Of a stretch of 64,000 nucleotides of DNA, positions 25,931 through 37,560 are shown in pieces (within the stretch, counting starts at the first letter, position 1; each line of letters starts with the position of its first letter). Origin of the DNA: Trochalopteron elliotii (lineage: Eukaryota; Chordata; Aves; Passeriformes; Leiothrichidae). A model generated the notes under the pieces. The model ran no database searches and had not been told where the DNA came from. It saw nothing but the letters and a program-made list of their open reading frames with translations. The position numbers and the translations under genes are program-made. The stretch spans positions 986,621-1,050,620 of the forward strand of contig JANPWX010000480.1 of NCBI GenBank assembly GCA_024734555.1, given 5' to 3'.

Positions 25931-26218
25931 TGTGGCCCTGATTTTTTCAGCCTTCTGATGTTTTACATTTCTGTACTGAAGCTCTCACGCATTGTAACAT
26001 AAACAAAGAGTAATGTTTTAAAAACTGTGCATTCCTTCCTGGGAGAAAGACAAATTGATAGACTCCTAACTTGGCCAGGGGGGTCAGAGAGGTGTCAACC
26101 TCATGGCCCAGTCGCTGATCAAGTTTCAAAAACTATTTAAACCCTAATCCCAAATAAACGTCTTTTTTGCTCGCACAACTGGACAGTGTGAGTGTGGTTC
26201 TTTTGTGTCCCTCTGGAA
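25931..26218 (+). mobile_element. Solo LTR, family beta, copy 1
   Basis: This 288-bp element starts TGTGGCCCTGATTTTTTCAG and is flanked by a perfect 6-bp direct repeat ACCCCC (25925-25930 and 26219-26224). A TATTTAAA promoter-like box (26134-26141) precedes an AATAAA signal (26153-26158). The 3' end reads CTCTGGAA rather than the canonical CA, probably by mutation. It shares its core (TTTCAGCCTYCTGATGTTT near the start and AGAGGTGKCAAC further in) with 36843-37145, 44286-44550 and 54035-54366. No internal retroviral region is adjacent. Confidence 0.85.
26153..26158 (+). terminator. LTR polyadenylation signal AATAAA
   Basis: AATAAA lies about 12 bases after the TATTTAAA box in the beta LTR. 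All beta copies keep AATAAA at the equivalent place, consistent with a short R region. Confidence 0.6.
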
Positions 26219-26224
26219 ACCCCC

Positions 26225-26816
26225 AGCCATTACATACAAATCAGAGACTATCAGATACTGAGGGAAAAAAGGCCTAATTTGGCAATTGTCAGCCAGTTCC
26301 TCCAATTCTGCATCACCAACAAATGCTAAATGCCAGTGACACAGGGGCTGACTGCTGTGCAAATTCTTTTTTGTAGTTTCATTTGGGGGATGAAAGTGTT
26401 TCCTTTGAGACCCTGCAGGAGAGGACTTGGCAATCCGTGGGGCACAAACCAGGCAGGACTTTTAAGGGCAATATCTCCATGTCCCTAGAGCACAGTTTGG
26501 TTTGAGAGATTTGCTTTAGAAAGTGGTGCTGGAGTGGTCAGAGGAAAGCATTACTGGGCAATGCTGCCAAGTGTGGAGTGTAAATGATATCAGCCCAATT
26601 TAATGCAGACCAGTGGCTGTGTTGTGTCACTGCTGTGGCACAGATATCACAGAGTTTTCTGGCACTCTGAGAAATGTGCTCTGCAGCCTCTCTGCTGTGC
26701 ACAGAGCTCGTCAGGGCTGCATCTAACAGGGCCCTGTAAAAAACTTTCATCATTGTTTTCAGATAAAAATAATTTCTTATTTTATTTACAAAATAAAGAT
26801 CCTTTTTTGCCTCCCC
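26225..26816. other. Non-coding DNA before the gap
   Basis: No gene or repeat family was recognised. The sequence ends in CTCCCC immediately before the run of N. Confidence 0.5.
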
Positions 26817-27173
26817 NNNNNNNNNNNNNNNNNNNNNNNNNNNNNNNNNNNNNNNNNNNNNNNNNNNNNNNNNNNNNNNNNNNNNNNNNNNNNNNNNNNN
26901 NNNNNNNNNNNNNNNNNNNNNNNNNNNNNNNNNNNNNNNNNNNNNNNNNNNNNNNNNNNNNNNNNNNNNNNNNNNNNNNNNNNNNNNNNNNNNNNNNNNN
27001 NNNNNNNNNNNNNNNNNNNNNNNNNNNNNNNNNNNNNNNNNNNNNNNNNNNNNNNNNNNNNNNNNNNNNNNNNNNNNNNNNNNNNNNNNNNNNNNNNNNN
27101 NNNNNNNNNNNNNNNNNNNNNNNNNNNNNNNNNNNNNNNNNNNNNNNNNNNNNNNNNNNNNNNNNNNNNNNNN
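26817..27173. other. Assembly gap of 357 N
   Basis: The gap runs between CTCCCC on the left and a G-run on the right that leads into a purine-only tract (about 27174-27215). Homopurine or G-rich DNA commonly defeats sequencing. Frames that appear to run across the gap are meaningless. Confidence 0.99.
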
Positions 27174-29156
27174 GGGGGGGGAAGAGGAAAAAGGGGGAAA
27201 AAAAGAGAAAGAAAATGTTTCAGAGCAGTGGGATGCTCCAGCTCAGCTCCCTCCCCACTGCAGGACCCTTCCATCCCACACTGCCTGCTACCTGAGAGCA
27301 GCATCGTGACACACTTGTGCCTAAGTGTATCTTGCACAAAAGTCCCGGATCCATTTTTAGCTCCTTTTATGTTCCAGAGAGAAGCTCAGCTGTCATTTAA
27401 TCGATTGCAAAACTACTCAAAAAAATCTCCACAAACACAAAAATTTAATGTGAGCGCCATCAGGCTTATCTCCCAGGCACTCTGCAGCCACAGCCCAGCT
27501 CCACAAACTCTGATTTTTGAGGATGGTGACAAACCCTGATATGCCCAACTGTCCTTGAAGTGAGAGTGAGCCAAGCATCTGAGCGAGTGGCCTCGTTTTT
27601 CAAACCCTCAAATTGCCTTTTTCACCTTTGAGAGCCCCCTGCCATCCCCACGGAGCAGATCCTGACAGTCTCTGTGCTGATGCACAGGAGGCAGCGTTTG
27701 AGCAAAGCTTTCATGTCCCACCTGTGGGTTTGTCAGGATCTTAGTGCCAGGAGAGGGAGAATATCTCCCAGCAGGAGAGGGGGAGGAATTCTGAGCCACC
27801 ACAAAGGGCTGCAGCAAAGCTTGTCCTTTTCCCAGGCACTGAATTAATGCCACGGAAGAGAAAGAGGAAGAAAAAGACCCTCCTTCTCTGAAAGGATGGA
27901 GAACTTATAGAGATTTCCAGAAAAAAAAAATCACAATTTTTTGCACATGCAAACCAGGGAGACAAAGCTGATCATGGATCTAACAAAAGATCTGCTGCAG
28001 AAATGTTAATGAGTTAATGTGGGGAGATGGAAAAGGTGCAGGAGTGCTGCCCCAAGAAATCAGTCACTATTTCACTGTTGAATTGATGTGCTGGGAAGAA
28101 GGTCTGAGATTTAGTGTCACCTTTCCATTGCTGCTGGAATGTCCCATCCCTCCCCCTCATCCCAGCTAGAATCGAACATAACTTGCCAAAAACCAGAGTT
28201 TGCCAGAACCTCACACAGCACCAAGCCTTCAGTGCCTCAGTTTGGTGTCAAACAAGCTCTGAAAGTACACCTGGCCACCTCTGGATGCTAAACGTGTACT
28301 AAAGGCACATGTAAACGTAGGAAAGGTAAATGTAGTAAAGGGGCTTAATTAAGAAGGTACTTCCTGGTCAGAAAGCAAAATTTATGGGAATTTTTACTCA
28401 TCGTTTATCTTGCATTACTTCAGAATGAAGAAATAAATTAAAAAAACACAAAAACTAAACAACAAAACCCAACCACAGAGAAAAATGGCCCACAAACCCC
28501 ACAATGATTTTGAGATGGAAGTGGAATTCAGAGTCAGATCTGCTTCTTAGCAGTTTCTATGTAAAATCCCATTTTGCTTTAAGCATTGGGGTTTTTTTTT
28601 TTTCTGGACCATTTGTCTGAGAGTTTTTTCTTTCACAACCACTCCTGCACTTTTTAACTCTTCCTTCCAGCTGTAAGTGACACAGTTGAATTCTTTGGGC
28701 CTGGGAAAATGCAAGTTTTGTTTCCCCTCTGACAATCCTGGAGGAGCTGCCATAATACACAATATTAAACCCCAAACAAAAAAAAAACATCTGTAAAGGA
28801 ACTTTCAGAGCTTTATTTGCACCTGAATTTAATGTAACAGCAGAAGTGCTGAGGTGCAGGAATAACTGAGGGCAGAAAGTGCTCCCAGACACACTCAGCA
28901 CACCTGGGTCACCACTGAGCTGCTGTTCCATCAGTTACATCCATTTGGCCAGGTAGAATGAAGTCTCAATATCACATGAATAGATCAACATCTAATGGAG
29001 GTGAAATGCAGTTTTATTACAGTTAATTAGCAAAACAGCTCTCGCTCTGGTAGGGATTTCTTGGAATTGTTTTAATAAAACGGAATGTTTCTGTTTAAGC
29101 ATTTATTTTGCGAAGATGTAGATTCAAAGGTTAAAAGAAATGGTTTTGATTTTTGA
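27174..29156. other. Non-coding DNA, no gene seen
   Basis: It opens with a purine tract beside the gap. 27540-27960 is slightly GC-richer. Short chance frames only (longest about 124 codons, complement of 28557-28931). No known repeat boundary was recognised. Confidence 0.5.
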
Positions 29157-29250
29157 ATTATACTTTTGGTATATATGTGAGATACATACATATGCACTAA
29201 AATAATTATACTTTCGGTATATATATATATACATATATATAAATATAAAT
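29157..29250. repeat. 47-bp duplication with TA microsatellite
   Basis: AATTATACTTTTGGTATATA at 29157 recurs at 29204 with one change (TTCGG). The second copy runs into an interrupted TA tract up to about 29250. It is a local duplication at a TA-rich site. Confidence 0.8.
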
Positions 29251-29575
29251 TAGTCAGAAGTTCTGTTTTTACAGTTAATTTTATTTTTTTTTGTTCTGTG
29301 TTGAAGCATTCATCTAGAACCAAAGAATTGCCTTGGACAAACACCCAGACTCCCATCTGCACTGCAAGTTCCTGATATCCATGATCAGGCTTTTAGCAGG
29401 AAATCACTTTTTGCCTGCCTTCAGTGCATATTGCTATGGAGCACTGATACTCATGGGGTCCTTTCATGGTTCTGGGCACAGATAAGATTATTTACCAGTT
29501 AAGAATAGATCACAAGATAATCTTTCATGCCTAATACAGGAAAATGCATGAAACCAAACTAATCCAATATAAATC

Positions 29576-29700
29576 TGTCAGGGTTTAAGCCCAGCTGGTG
29601 ACTCAGGACCAGGCAGCTGCTCCTCATGTGACAGGCAGGAAAATAAAGTGAACACTAAACCTCGTGGGTTGAGATGAGAACAGCTTAATAATTGAAATAT
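29576..29700 (+). mobile_element. Avian ERVL-type LTR fragment
   Basis: The segment starts TGTCAGGGTTTAAGCCCAGC and contains CAGGACCAGGCAGCTGCTC and later CTCGTGGGTTGAGATGAGAA followed by CAGCTTAATAATTGAAATA. These match in order the start, middle and downstream parts of a common avian ERVL-family LTR as I recall it. The segment is far shorter than an intact copy, so it has internal deletions and lacks its 3' end. An AAT-triplet run follows at about 29746-29761. Confidence 0.7.
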
Positions 29701-29761
29701 TGTCTTATTATGCCAAAACTAATATCTGCAGAATAATAACAATGACAATAATAATAATAAT

Positions 29762-30642
29762 AGTCTCCAACCAAGCTTCATTTAAAGAAGCCAATGCCTT
29801 AAAATTAGAATTGAAAAAAGCATTTGTCTTAGTAATGGACTAGCCTAACCCACTATAATTTTGGAAGTGTAATCTTCTATAATCTCTTTGCAAAACTAAT
29901 ATAAAAAATTAAATAAATAGTATTATTTGTCCAGCATGCATGTCTAAGTTATATACAAATAATTCTCTACTAATTCCCAAAAGTACACATACAGCTCAGG
30001 CAAATCAAAAAGACTCCTCAAAAAAACAAAGAAAGTGAAATTGGGCCACAGATCAGGAAGTGCAATGTGGGAGAGTGATAACTGCTCATTTCTGAAGATA
30101 CTTCAGAATACTCCAGGAAGAATACTTCAGGAAAATTAATGTCTTCATAAAAATGTGTAGCAGCAATAAACCCCCGAGATCAGCAATGGAGCATCTGTTA
30201 AACAGTTTATTTTTTATGTCAGTGCAGGCCTGACAAAGGGGTCGTGCAGAGTTAGTGTGGATGTCACAAGTTCCAATATATCCATTTCTCTGGGAGGTAT
30301 AAAATATTTACTGTGCTGTAATATGGTGCTGATATTAAATAATTCTATCAAAGCCAAGACACACAGAAGGTTTTGATGATTTCCTGAGAAAATACCAGCA
30401 TAAATCTCAGGCTTCTGTATAATTATCTCAAACAGCCAACAGACCTCACATGGTTCCTTCAAGCTTTGTTTTTTTTCAGGGCAAAAAGTGAAGTGGTTCT
30501 TCTTTGGGGGGAAATTGCTCAAATATAGAGACATTTACACTCAGACCCTCAGCTCCATGAAACCTCATTAACTCTGCTGCTGCCCTGAACAAGAACCAAA
30601 TGTTTTTTCTCAATTACATCAACCAAAGCTGACTTTAAGATG
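29762..30642. other. Non-coding AT-rich DNA, no gene seen
   Basis: No exon, RNA gene or repeat family was recognised between the ERVL fragment and the minisatellite. Confidence 0.5.
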
Positions 30643-30846
30643 CTAATGGCAGTGTAAATAGAGGAAAATAAATAACCTGTTTGCACTAGTGGGAGTGTAA
30701 ATAGAGGAAAATAATCTCTTTGCACTAATGGCAGTGTGAAAAGAGGAAAATAACCTGTTTACACTAATGGCAGTGTAAATAGAGGAAAATAAATAATCTC
30801 TTTGCACTAATGGCAGTGTAAATAGAGGAAAATAACCTCCTTGCAC
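30643..30846. repeat. Minisatellite, about 41-bp unit, five copies
   Basis: Five head-to-tail units contain CTAATGGCAGTGTAAATAGA followed by GGAAAATAA and then CTSTTTGCA. Copies differ by a few substitutions and by presence or absence of a 4-base AAAT insertion (AATAAATAA versus AATAA), giving units of about 38 to 43 bases. The minus-strand frame of 67 codons that runs through it is a by-product. It is probably polymorphic in copy number. Confidence 0.92.
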
Positions 30847-33800
30847 CTATTTTCAAAGTCTCTTCAGACCTGTTTCCTAGCATTTTAATTTATTTTCATA
30901 TTTTGCACATCATGCTTTTATACCTTCACAGCATCACATATTTATTACAGTTAAGCAATCAGTGTCTATATTTTCTAATCTACTGGACTGCAGTGTTTTA
31001 GTCTCTATATAAACTGAAGAGACTATCAAGTTAAAATCTGATTATTAGAGGACATTAAATATTGCACATAATTATGGGCCCAGTGGAAGGCTGAGAAGAT
31101 AATGCATTACAAACCTCATTTACTAGGGGTTATTTTTTTATTACATAAATGAAGCTTTCCTTATCTCAAATTGTATCTCACTAGAATCCTTGCTGAGCTT
31201 AAGAACAGTTGTCCTTTGTGGTTTTTTGTTGTTTTTAATGAATGTTGTTGCACTTTGCCATGTGTCAGCAAAAGGGTTCTGAAATGTAAGGACTGAAATG
31301 TAAGAAAAAAAAAAAACCAGCAGCAAGACCTTCACCACTAAGGGCCTAATGCTTTATTGCTTGTCAAGAGACATAAAAGCAAAATAAATAAATTAAAATG
31401 ATGCAGCACTTTAGTGAGAATGGCAGCCTGTCATATAAATTCCATCCCAAAGATTTAAATTGTGTTCCACAGGAGCATTAGAAAAAGACAGAATCCAATT
31501 AAAACCATGCTGGATTTCAAGGACGTGGCGATATTCACTCTGCTTCTGTCATGTAAAATAAATTTAGCCCTGATTCAGTGCTGAGTACCAGGAATTAGAT
31601 TTTGTAATGATCTGTTTCCTCAGGTATTTTGCAGCACTACCTTAAAATACTGGAAAACAGTCAACAAATCTGCTGAGCCAAGAAATATTTTTGTAAGGAG
31701 GCACATTTATAAAGCAAATCCAACCATTAGGCAAAGATTTTTTCTCTGCATGTATTTTAAAAATGAAACACATTCAGCATGAACTACAACTGCTGTTCTT
31801 CAGTGAGTTTTTACATACTTTACCAGACAATTAAAAATTTGCATATAATATATTTAATTATATTATTGCACCATGGCCCAGCCTTCAACAGCCACAGGGC
31901 TTTGCTTCTTTGTTTAAAAGAATTTGACACAGTTGTGCCATGAAATTAAAAAAAAAAAATCTGTGTCTTTTGTGTGGCTCTACATGTCTCTTAGAAGCAA
32001 TGAAATAAATGCTTTGTTTCCTAGACGTGGATGCTGTTATAAGTCTGTTTTCACAAATTGCAATATCTCCAGCTCTGCTGTATTCTAATTAGGTCACAAG
32101 AGGAGAAAAAAATAAATCTACAGACACGTTTCTAATCTCAAATAATGCAAGCAACATGTTTTCAGTAGAAATTCTCTTTTCAGATGAGAATTTTTCTTTT
32201 TTATCTTTAAAGTAATTTAAGTCTTGGATAACACATGTAATATACACTTCACATACACGTTCACTTAATTAATTCATTTCTAATGATGTCAAAAGTCTTT
32301 TAGCAGAAGTAACAGTAGAGAGTCTCAAACTATAAATTAGGATAGGGAATGCATCAAAACAATGTATTTTAATAACGCTGTCATTACCAAAGATGAATAT
32401 TTTTTCTAGGTTGTGATAAATTCATTTGTTGCTGAAAAATGGAGTTCTAATAGTTGCTTTTCAGTACAAATGTTATCTGAAGGGGTCTGGAGGCAAGTCC
32501 TTACATAGCACATCACTGAATCCAAATGCAGCAGCATTTCTTGGATTTATTAGCCCCACTGTGATTAGAAAAATCTATTATAAAAGTGTGACTTATCCAG
32601 CAACTTTAGGGGAAAAATACATGTTCTATATCCTCAGTTCAGCATAAAGAAGATTCTGGTTTTTATCATGCCAATCTACAACTGACAAAGTGAAAAACCT
32701 CTTTTCTCCAAGCCAGCCTTTTCCTTTTATCCTCAGTGACCTTTCCAGCACTCTGAGGTCACAAATGATACAGCCTGGGTGACCTGAGATTAACCATCAG
32801 TGAAAACCAGGTTACACCTCCACTGTGCCTGCACAGAGCAGAGATTTGACCAGGGAGTGGGAATAAAATCTCCAGGTAAATGAGGTGGGTTTGTGTCCTG
32901 TGTGCAGGGCTCAGATTTGGGTCACCACAGCAGACCCAAACTGCTCACAGGCAGCACATGGCCAAGGGGAACACAATCAAACAACAGAAATTCAGATCAG
33001 TTGGGTCTAAAAATCCATCCAGAGCTGGGCAATTTACATAAAGGTACATAAAGGTGTGTGAAATGTGCACTGATGCTGAGTTGAAAGGTTATAATGGGTT
33101 AGGTTATATATATAATAAAGGTTAAAATGGGTGTAACACTGTCCAGGATACTCAAGAGACATCAGAAGCCCATCCAGACTTACACACCAACATTTTCTCT
33201 GTTTTTGCCCAAGGAAATTGCAAAGGATGAAGAAAGCCCCTGCAGTCAATGGATTGGGTGCAACCCAAGGCCAAGCAGAGAATGAGAACAGGATGCATCT
33301 CCTGCATCTGAGCTGTTCCATCAAGTCTTGGCATTTTTTTCTGCTTTTGAGGAAGCCTAAGGAGCCCTCAGGCAGCTCATGGTGTGACACCCATCCCACA
33401 CTGTTAATTGTGTGCATTATTGGCCGATGGAAATTTGGTTCTGGAATGATTATAATACTATTTTTATTTCCTCCTAAAGAAATAAATACTATTTAAATAT
33501 AATACTACTGAATTTCCTTCTGAGAAGTGCCACAATTTCCTCTCCTGCTGAATATTCCTTCATTTTACTGTACAATCTGTGACAAGGAAGGCCTTTAAGT
33601 AAAGCAGGTACTGAGAACTAATCCTTGCATTTGTTCTTCTGGGAGAAGAGTCAGGAAAGAGGTCAAAAAGCAGCATCCTGCTCATCTCTTATGTCTATTA
33701 GTTTAATTTCCTGAACACAAATGAAATAGGTTCTCAATTTCCACCGTGATCAAAACAAGAGTCACGTTCATAAGACTTTTATCTGTAACACTTTGTTTTC

Positions 33801-36265
33801 TCATCTGTGACAATAACAGCCTGATAAACTCTCAAATTGCTCTGCACCACTGAAGCCTCGTGACAGAAAACACGTTTTCAGAAAAGTACATATTTGAACA
33901 ACATTAATAGATTTGAAGACAACTTATTTTTCAAAGCGCCAAAGACAGCTCGCCAATTATCCTGTTGAAAACCAGAGTCTGATGACAATTAAACAGAAAT
34001 GCCAGATGTACAAAATGACATTCTATCCTCAAAGTCATCCAGCAGCACAGGCAAATTGAGATGCTTTCTGTGAGGAAACCATACAGGAGCTGTGAATAAT
34101 GCACACAACTTTGACATTTGCCAGAAGAAAACCCCTGAGCGAGTCGTGCCCCGCGGAGGGTCAGGGTTTAAAATGCAGAGTTACCCACCACGAGGGCAGA
34201 ATCCATTAACACCACAAACACCCAGAGGCTTCCCAAACAAGTCCCAGCAACTGCTCAAAGCTGCACGTTCCACATCACGGTGGAGTGCTCATCAAAGGGA
34301 GGATGGAGCAGCCTGAGAGAGGAGATCACTTCTGGCTCTTTGTTGTTCACAACGTCACCTCGTGCCTCTGCTCTGTTTCAACAGCTGCACATGTTGTCCC
34401 TGCACACCTCAGGAACAGCTCCGTGCCACCAGCAGTCAGCAAACAAAATCTGCATTGAATACTGACTGAACTGCGAGGCAGAAAAACCAAAATCCCTCCT
34501 CCAAGCCTCGGGGGCAGGCTGGGGAGGGATGAGGAGCCTGCAGCTGCAGGAGGAGTGTGCAGCTCTCACATTTCTGCTGAAACCTGGCTGATGTTTGTAC
34601 CAGACCCAGCGAGGGAACGAACCACTCAAACCACACTGGAGTACCCTTGAAAGAGAAATTCTTTCTCTGCCTGTTTTGTTATTGCTGCTGGGAAGAGAAA
34701 ATTATTTCTATCCTGGCGCAAGGAGCATAATACTGTATTTGAGACTTCAGATCTGCCAGTATTGCTATTGAGAGGGACCAGGTCACAATGAGGGTACAGG
34801 ACCAGCTTACCAAATCCAAGAATTTTAAAGGCCAAGGCTTTAGGACAAGAATTCTTTCGAAATATTTTGAAACATATTGCAGATTGAAAAATTGTTTTTA
34901 TTATAACCAGGGTGATTAGCTTGTCATAGCAGTGCTATTTGCTAGGTTGAACATCTAAAGAGATACAGGAAGTCTCTGTAACTTTACCTGAAAAAAATCT
35001 TCTTCTCTTGAATTTCACATTAATCCAAGAGATGAGGCTTTAAGGTAAAAGACACAACCTGGGTGCTGGGATGAAATGACTGGCTGTGCTGGCAATTACA
35101 GCTATATTCCAAATTCTATTGCTCTTGAATCCATTTCTCTTACAATGCACCTCTTGATGTCAGGTACCACTTTAGTTTCCTCTAATTTTCCTTGAACCAC
35201 TTTCCTTTGAAGTGATTTAAAATGCTCCTGGGCATTGCTCCTATTGCTGCCCACAGGTGCAATGAACTTGCAAAATACTGCAATTCTCTCACAAATTGTC
35301 ACATTAGGGCTGAGGACCTGTTCCCATAAATGTGTTGCTCTTGACTGGGGTTTTTTTGGTCTTTTTTTTGCAGTGGGAGCATTCAAACCTGTTTTCTTCC
35401 AGCGTGGCTGTGAACATAAAGCAACATCTTTCCTTCTCTTTCAAATAATCAAGAACCACTTCTTTGGTTCTAGTTTTCACCTCTGGAATTATTTTATAAA
35501 AATTAGACAGGAAAACACAAATATAAATAGAAAACAAGTCCCACTGAACAATACAGGAGGACTCAGAAATCTTCTAGGAGCCCAGTTTATTTATCCATTG
35601 CAATGGCTCATTTGGTAATGAACTGGGAAACTGATAATTCATCCTAAAGGCAGAATTTTAATAAAGCTATTACAAGTTTATCATTTGCTCCTTTTCAGCC
35701 ATAAGTAAATAAAACACTTTTCCTCCATGAAATATCCTTATCTGTGGAAGCACAGAGAACTAATCCTCCCTTTGATCTCTGACAGATGCCTCTACCAGAA
35801 GAAAATCTGAAGTGGGATGCACATGAAAGAAAATCCATTGGGGAAAAAAATGTTATAACTACCCAAAACAATTGTGCCAGGTACAGAAGCCCATTGTGGA
35901 GACATGAAAAATTAAATTAACAATAAGAAAGGGCTGTAAGGAACCATAACATAGATGACCCCCTTGAAGAAATTACAGAAAACAACACGGTTCTTTTCTA
36001 ACTGCAAAGAGACTCTCAGCAAGTTCAGAAGATGCATCTCCAGAAATGAGTCCCTCAAAATGTGATCTTCCTCCTCAGATCAGCAACTAAAGGTCACCCT
36101 CGTTATTTTTAATAGCTAGTCCAAATCTCTTGAACCTTCCGTGAAATGTATTCCAGGATCTGAGGAAGGATTTTATAGGATTCAATAAATAGATGAAGAA
36201 TATGTATAACATGGGTGTGAAGCCATATCCAAGGAGAAAGGATGGACAGGAACTCTCTTTCCAAG
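30847..36265. other. Non-coding DNA, no gene seen
   Basis: A long unique-looking AT-rich stretch. A 10-base tandem duplication ACATAAAGGT lies near 33038-33055, just before a TATATATAATAA patch. 34120-34600 is GC-richer. The longest frames are about 127 codons and match no known family. No repeat family was recognised with confidence. Confidence 0.5.
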
Positions 36266-36370
36266 ACATGAAGTTGAATGCAGAGTTTTCTTGGGGGTCA
36301 GCACAGAAATTTTGAAATTCTCAGTGCCCAGGGTTCCACTATAAGTGGGGCTGCACCTGCTGGTGGTCTT
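36266..36370 (+). repeat. Unclassified repeat R, partial copy (3' part)
   Basis: AATGCAGAGTTTTCTTGGGG, GTCAGCACA, AAGTGGGGCTG and CCTGCTGGTGG recur in order at 37177-37257. This copy holds a longer middle (AATTCTCAGTGCCCAGGGTT region) than the second. The 5' half present at 36735-36842 and 38521-38650 is absent, so it is a truncated or rearranged copy. The family is not one I recognise. Confidence 0.7.
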
Positions 36371-36543
36371 CATTATATGTTCACTGGATGTTAACTAAAC
36401 AGTTTATTTAGTTACAAGTATAACCACATATCAGCCATCCCACCACCATGTAAAAGTTTTGCTAATAGCAGAAATGAAAATTATATCTTTATACATATGC
36501 AAGAAATCAGCTTTATAAGATACATTTATAATTAATCCTATTA

Positions 36544-36586
36544 ATTATATAATATATTAATATTATCTATTAATATATTATATAAT
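36544..36586. repeat. Perfect 19-bp AT palindrome
   Basis: The arm ATTATATAATATATTAATA (36544-36562) is followed by the loop TTATC and then the exact reverse complement (36568-36586). It sits inside a longer AT-only region (about 36528-36640). Such DNA can extrude a cruciform and is a usual breakage site. Confidence 0.92.
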
Positions 36587-36734
36587 ATATTGATATTATG
36601 TAATTATAATATATACTATTACCATACACTATATTAATACAACAGAACTTTCTGACACAACACATTTCACGTATTCAATAGTTGGGAAAAGCCAATCATA
36701 AAATACGTATTTATAACATTATTTTTTTTTTTTT

Positions 36735-36842
36735 TGTATGTGTGAATCTCATCACCCCTGAGTGATGCACTTGGGTTTAACCCCAGGTGTGACCTGCACT
36801 TCCCTCAGCACTTTTGTTCACTGCCTGGAGAAAGAGCCCTCT
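36735..36842 (+). repeat. Unclassified repeat R, 5' part, split by an LTR
   Basis: The stretch TGTATGTGTGAATC...CTGAGTGATGC...CTTGGGT...CCAGGTGTGACC...CACTGCCTGGAGAAAGAG matches 38521-38626. It stops at CCCTCT where the beta LTR begins, and the repeat resumes at 37146 after a second CCCTCT. Nothing in it looks coding. Confidence 0.85.
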
Positions 36843-37145
36843 TGTTGCTTTGATCTTTTTCAGCCTCCTGATGTTTGCATTCTTGTAGTGGAGTTTCTCA
36901 CAGATTTCATGCAAACAAAAGTGATGGAATGTAAACTGTCCTTGGTGTTTATCATTCCTCTCTTGAGGAGGGACAATTGATGGACTTCTAGTTTGACCAG
37001 TGTGGTTGGAGAGGTGGCAACTCATCCTCCAATCCATGCTCATTGTCCAAAATCTATATAAACCCAAGTAAGAAAATAAACTTCCCTCTTTTGCCCTGCC
37101 AACCTGACTGCGTGTGTCTCATTCTTTTCATGTCCTATAGTGACA
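36843..37145 (+). mobile_element. Solo LTR, family beta, copy 2, nested in repeat R
   Basis: This 303-bp element begins TGTTGCTTTGATC and ends CCTATAGTGACA. It has perfect 6-bp target-site duplications CCCTCT (36837-36842 and 37146-37151). A TATATAAA box (37055-37062) and AATAAA (37075-37080) lie in the usual order. The copy of repeat R at 38521 has only one CCCTCT followed by the same downstream sequence, so it works as an empty site and fixes both LTR ends exactly. No internal viral region is attached. Confidence 0.93.
37055..37080 (+). promoter_or_regulatory. LTR TATA box and polyadenylation signal
   Basis: TATATAAA at 37055-37062 and AATAAA at 37075-37080 form a compact promoter/poly(A) pair inside the beta LTR. 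It may be able to start or end transcripts; present activity is unknown. Confidence 0.55.
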
Positions 37146-37257
37146 CCCTCTCTCTTATTAATCCTTTTATGAGGTCAAATGCAGTGTTTTCTTGGGGGTC
37201 AGCACAAAGTCTGAAATTCCAACAGAAGTGGGGCTGACCCTGCTGGTGGCATCGTGG
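37146..37257 (+). repeat. Unclassified repeat R, 3' part after the LTR
   Basis: It starts with the second CCCTCT target copy and continues CTCTTATTAATCCTTTTATG, then AATGCAGTGTTTTCTTGGGG, GTCAGCACA and CCTGCTGGTGGCA. The later half matches 36266-36370. Joined across the LTR, this is the fullest copy of R in the window, about 215 bases. Confidence 0.82.
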
Positions 37258-37465
37258 GTCCTTAGGGACAGGACAGGGTGACTCAAGGACACCAGAGAGA
37301 ACAAATGCTCACAGCACTCATCCAGAAACACTCAGAAAAGAGCAACAGTTGGTGCAAAAGGTGGGAAATAAACTTGGAGAAAGCTGAAGCCATAGAAAAC
37401 ACCCACCCCAGACACATCAGAACCAGACAAAATCTCTGGCTGGCTCAATATGGGGGGATAGACAG

Positions 37466-37560
37466 GCTAAAAAATGTTTAAAGCTTTGGGTCCAGTTCTG
37501 GGTATAAGAGAAGCCCTTAAAGGAGATCAGGTGACCGAAGAGAAATCCACAATACATCCA
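37466..37560 (+). mobile_element. Possible degenerate CR1 fragment
   Basis: GCTTTGGGTCCAGTTCTGGG, then a TATAAGAGAAG stretch, resembles the CR1 segment that reads like GTCCAGTTCTGGGCTCCTCA and ACAAGAAGGACAT. The match fades quickly on both sides, so age or coincidence cannot be separated. Confidence 0.35.

Noticed and set aside
26603..27337. Long frames on both strands across 26603-27337
   Set aside because: They span the run of N, which has no stops only because it is unknown. The real sequence on either side is short and not protein-like.
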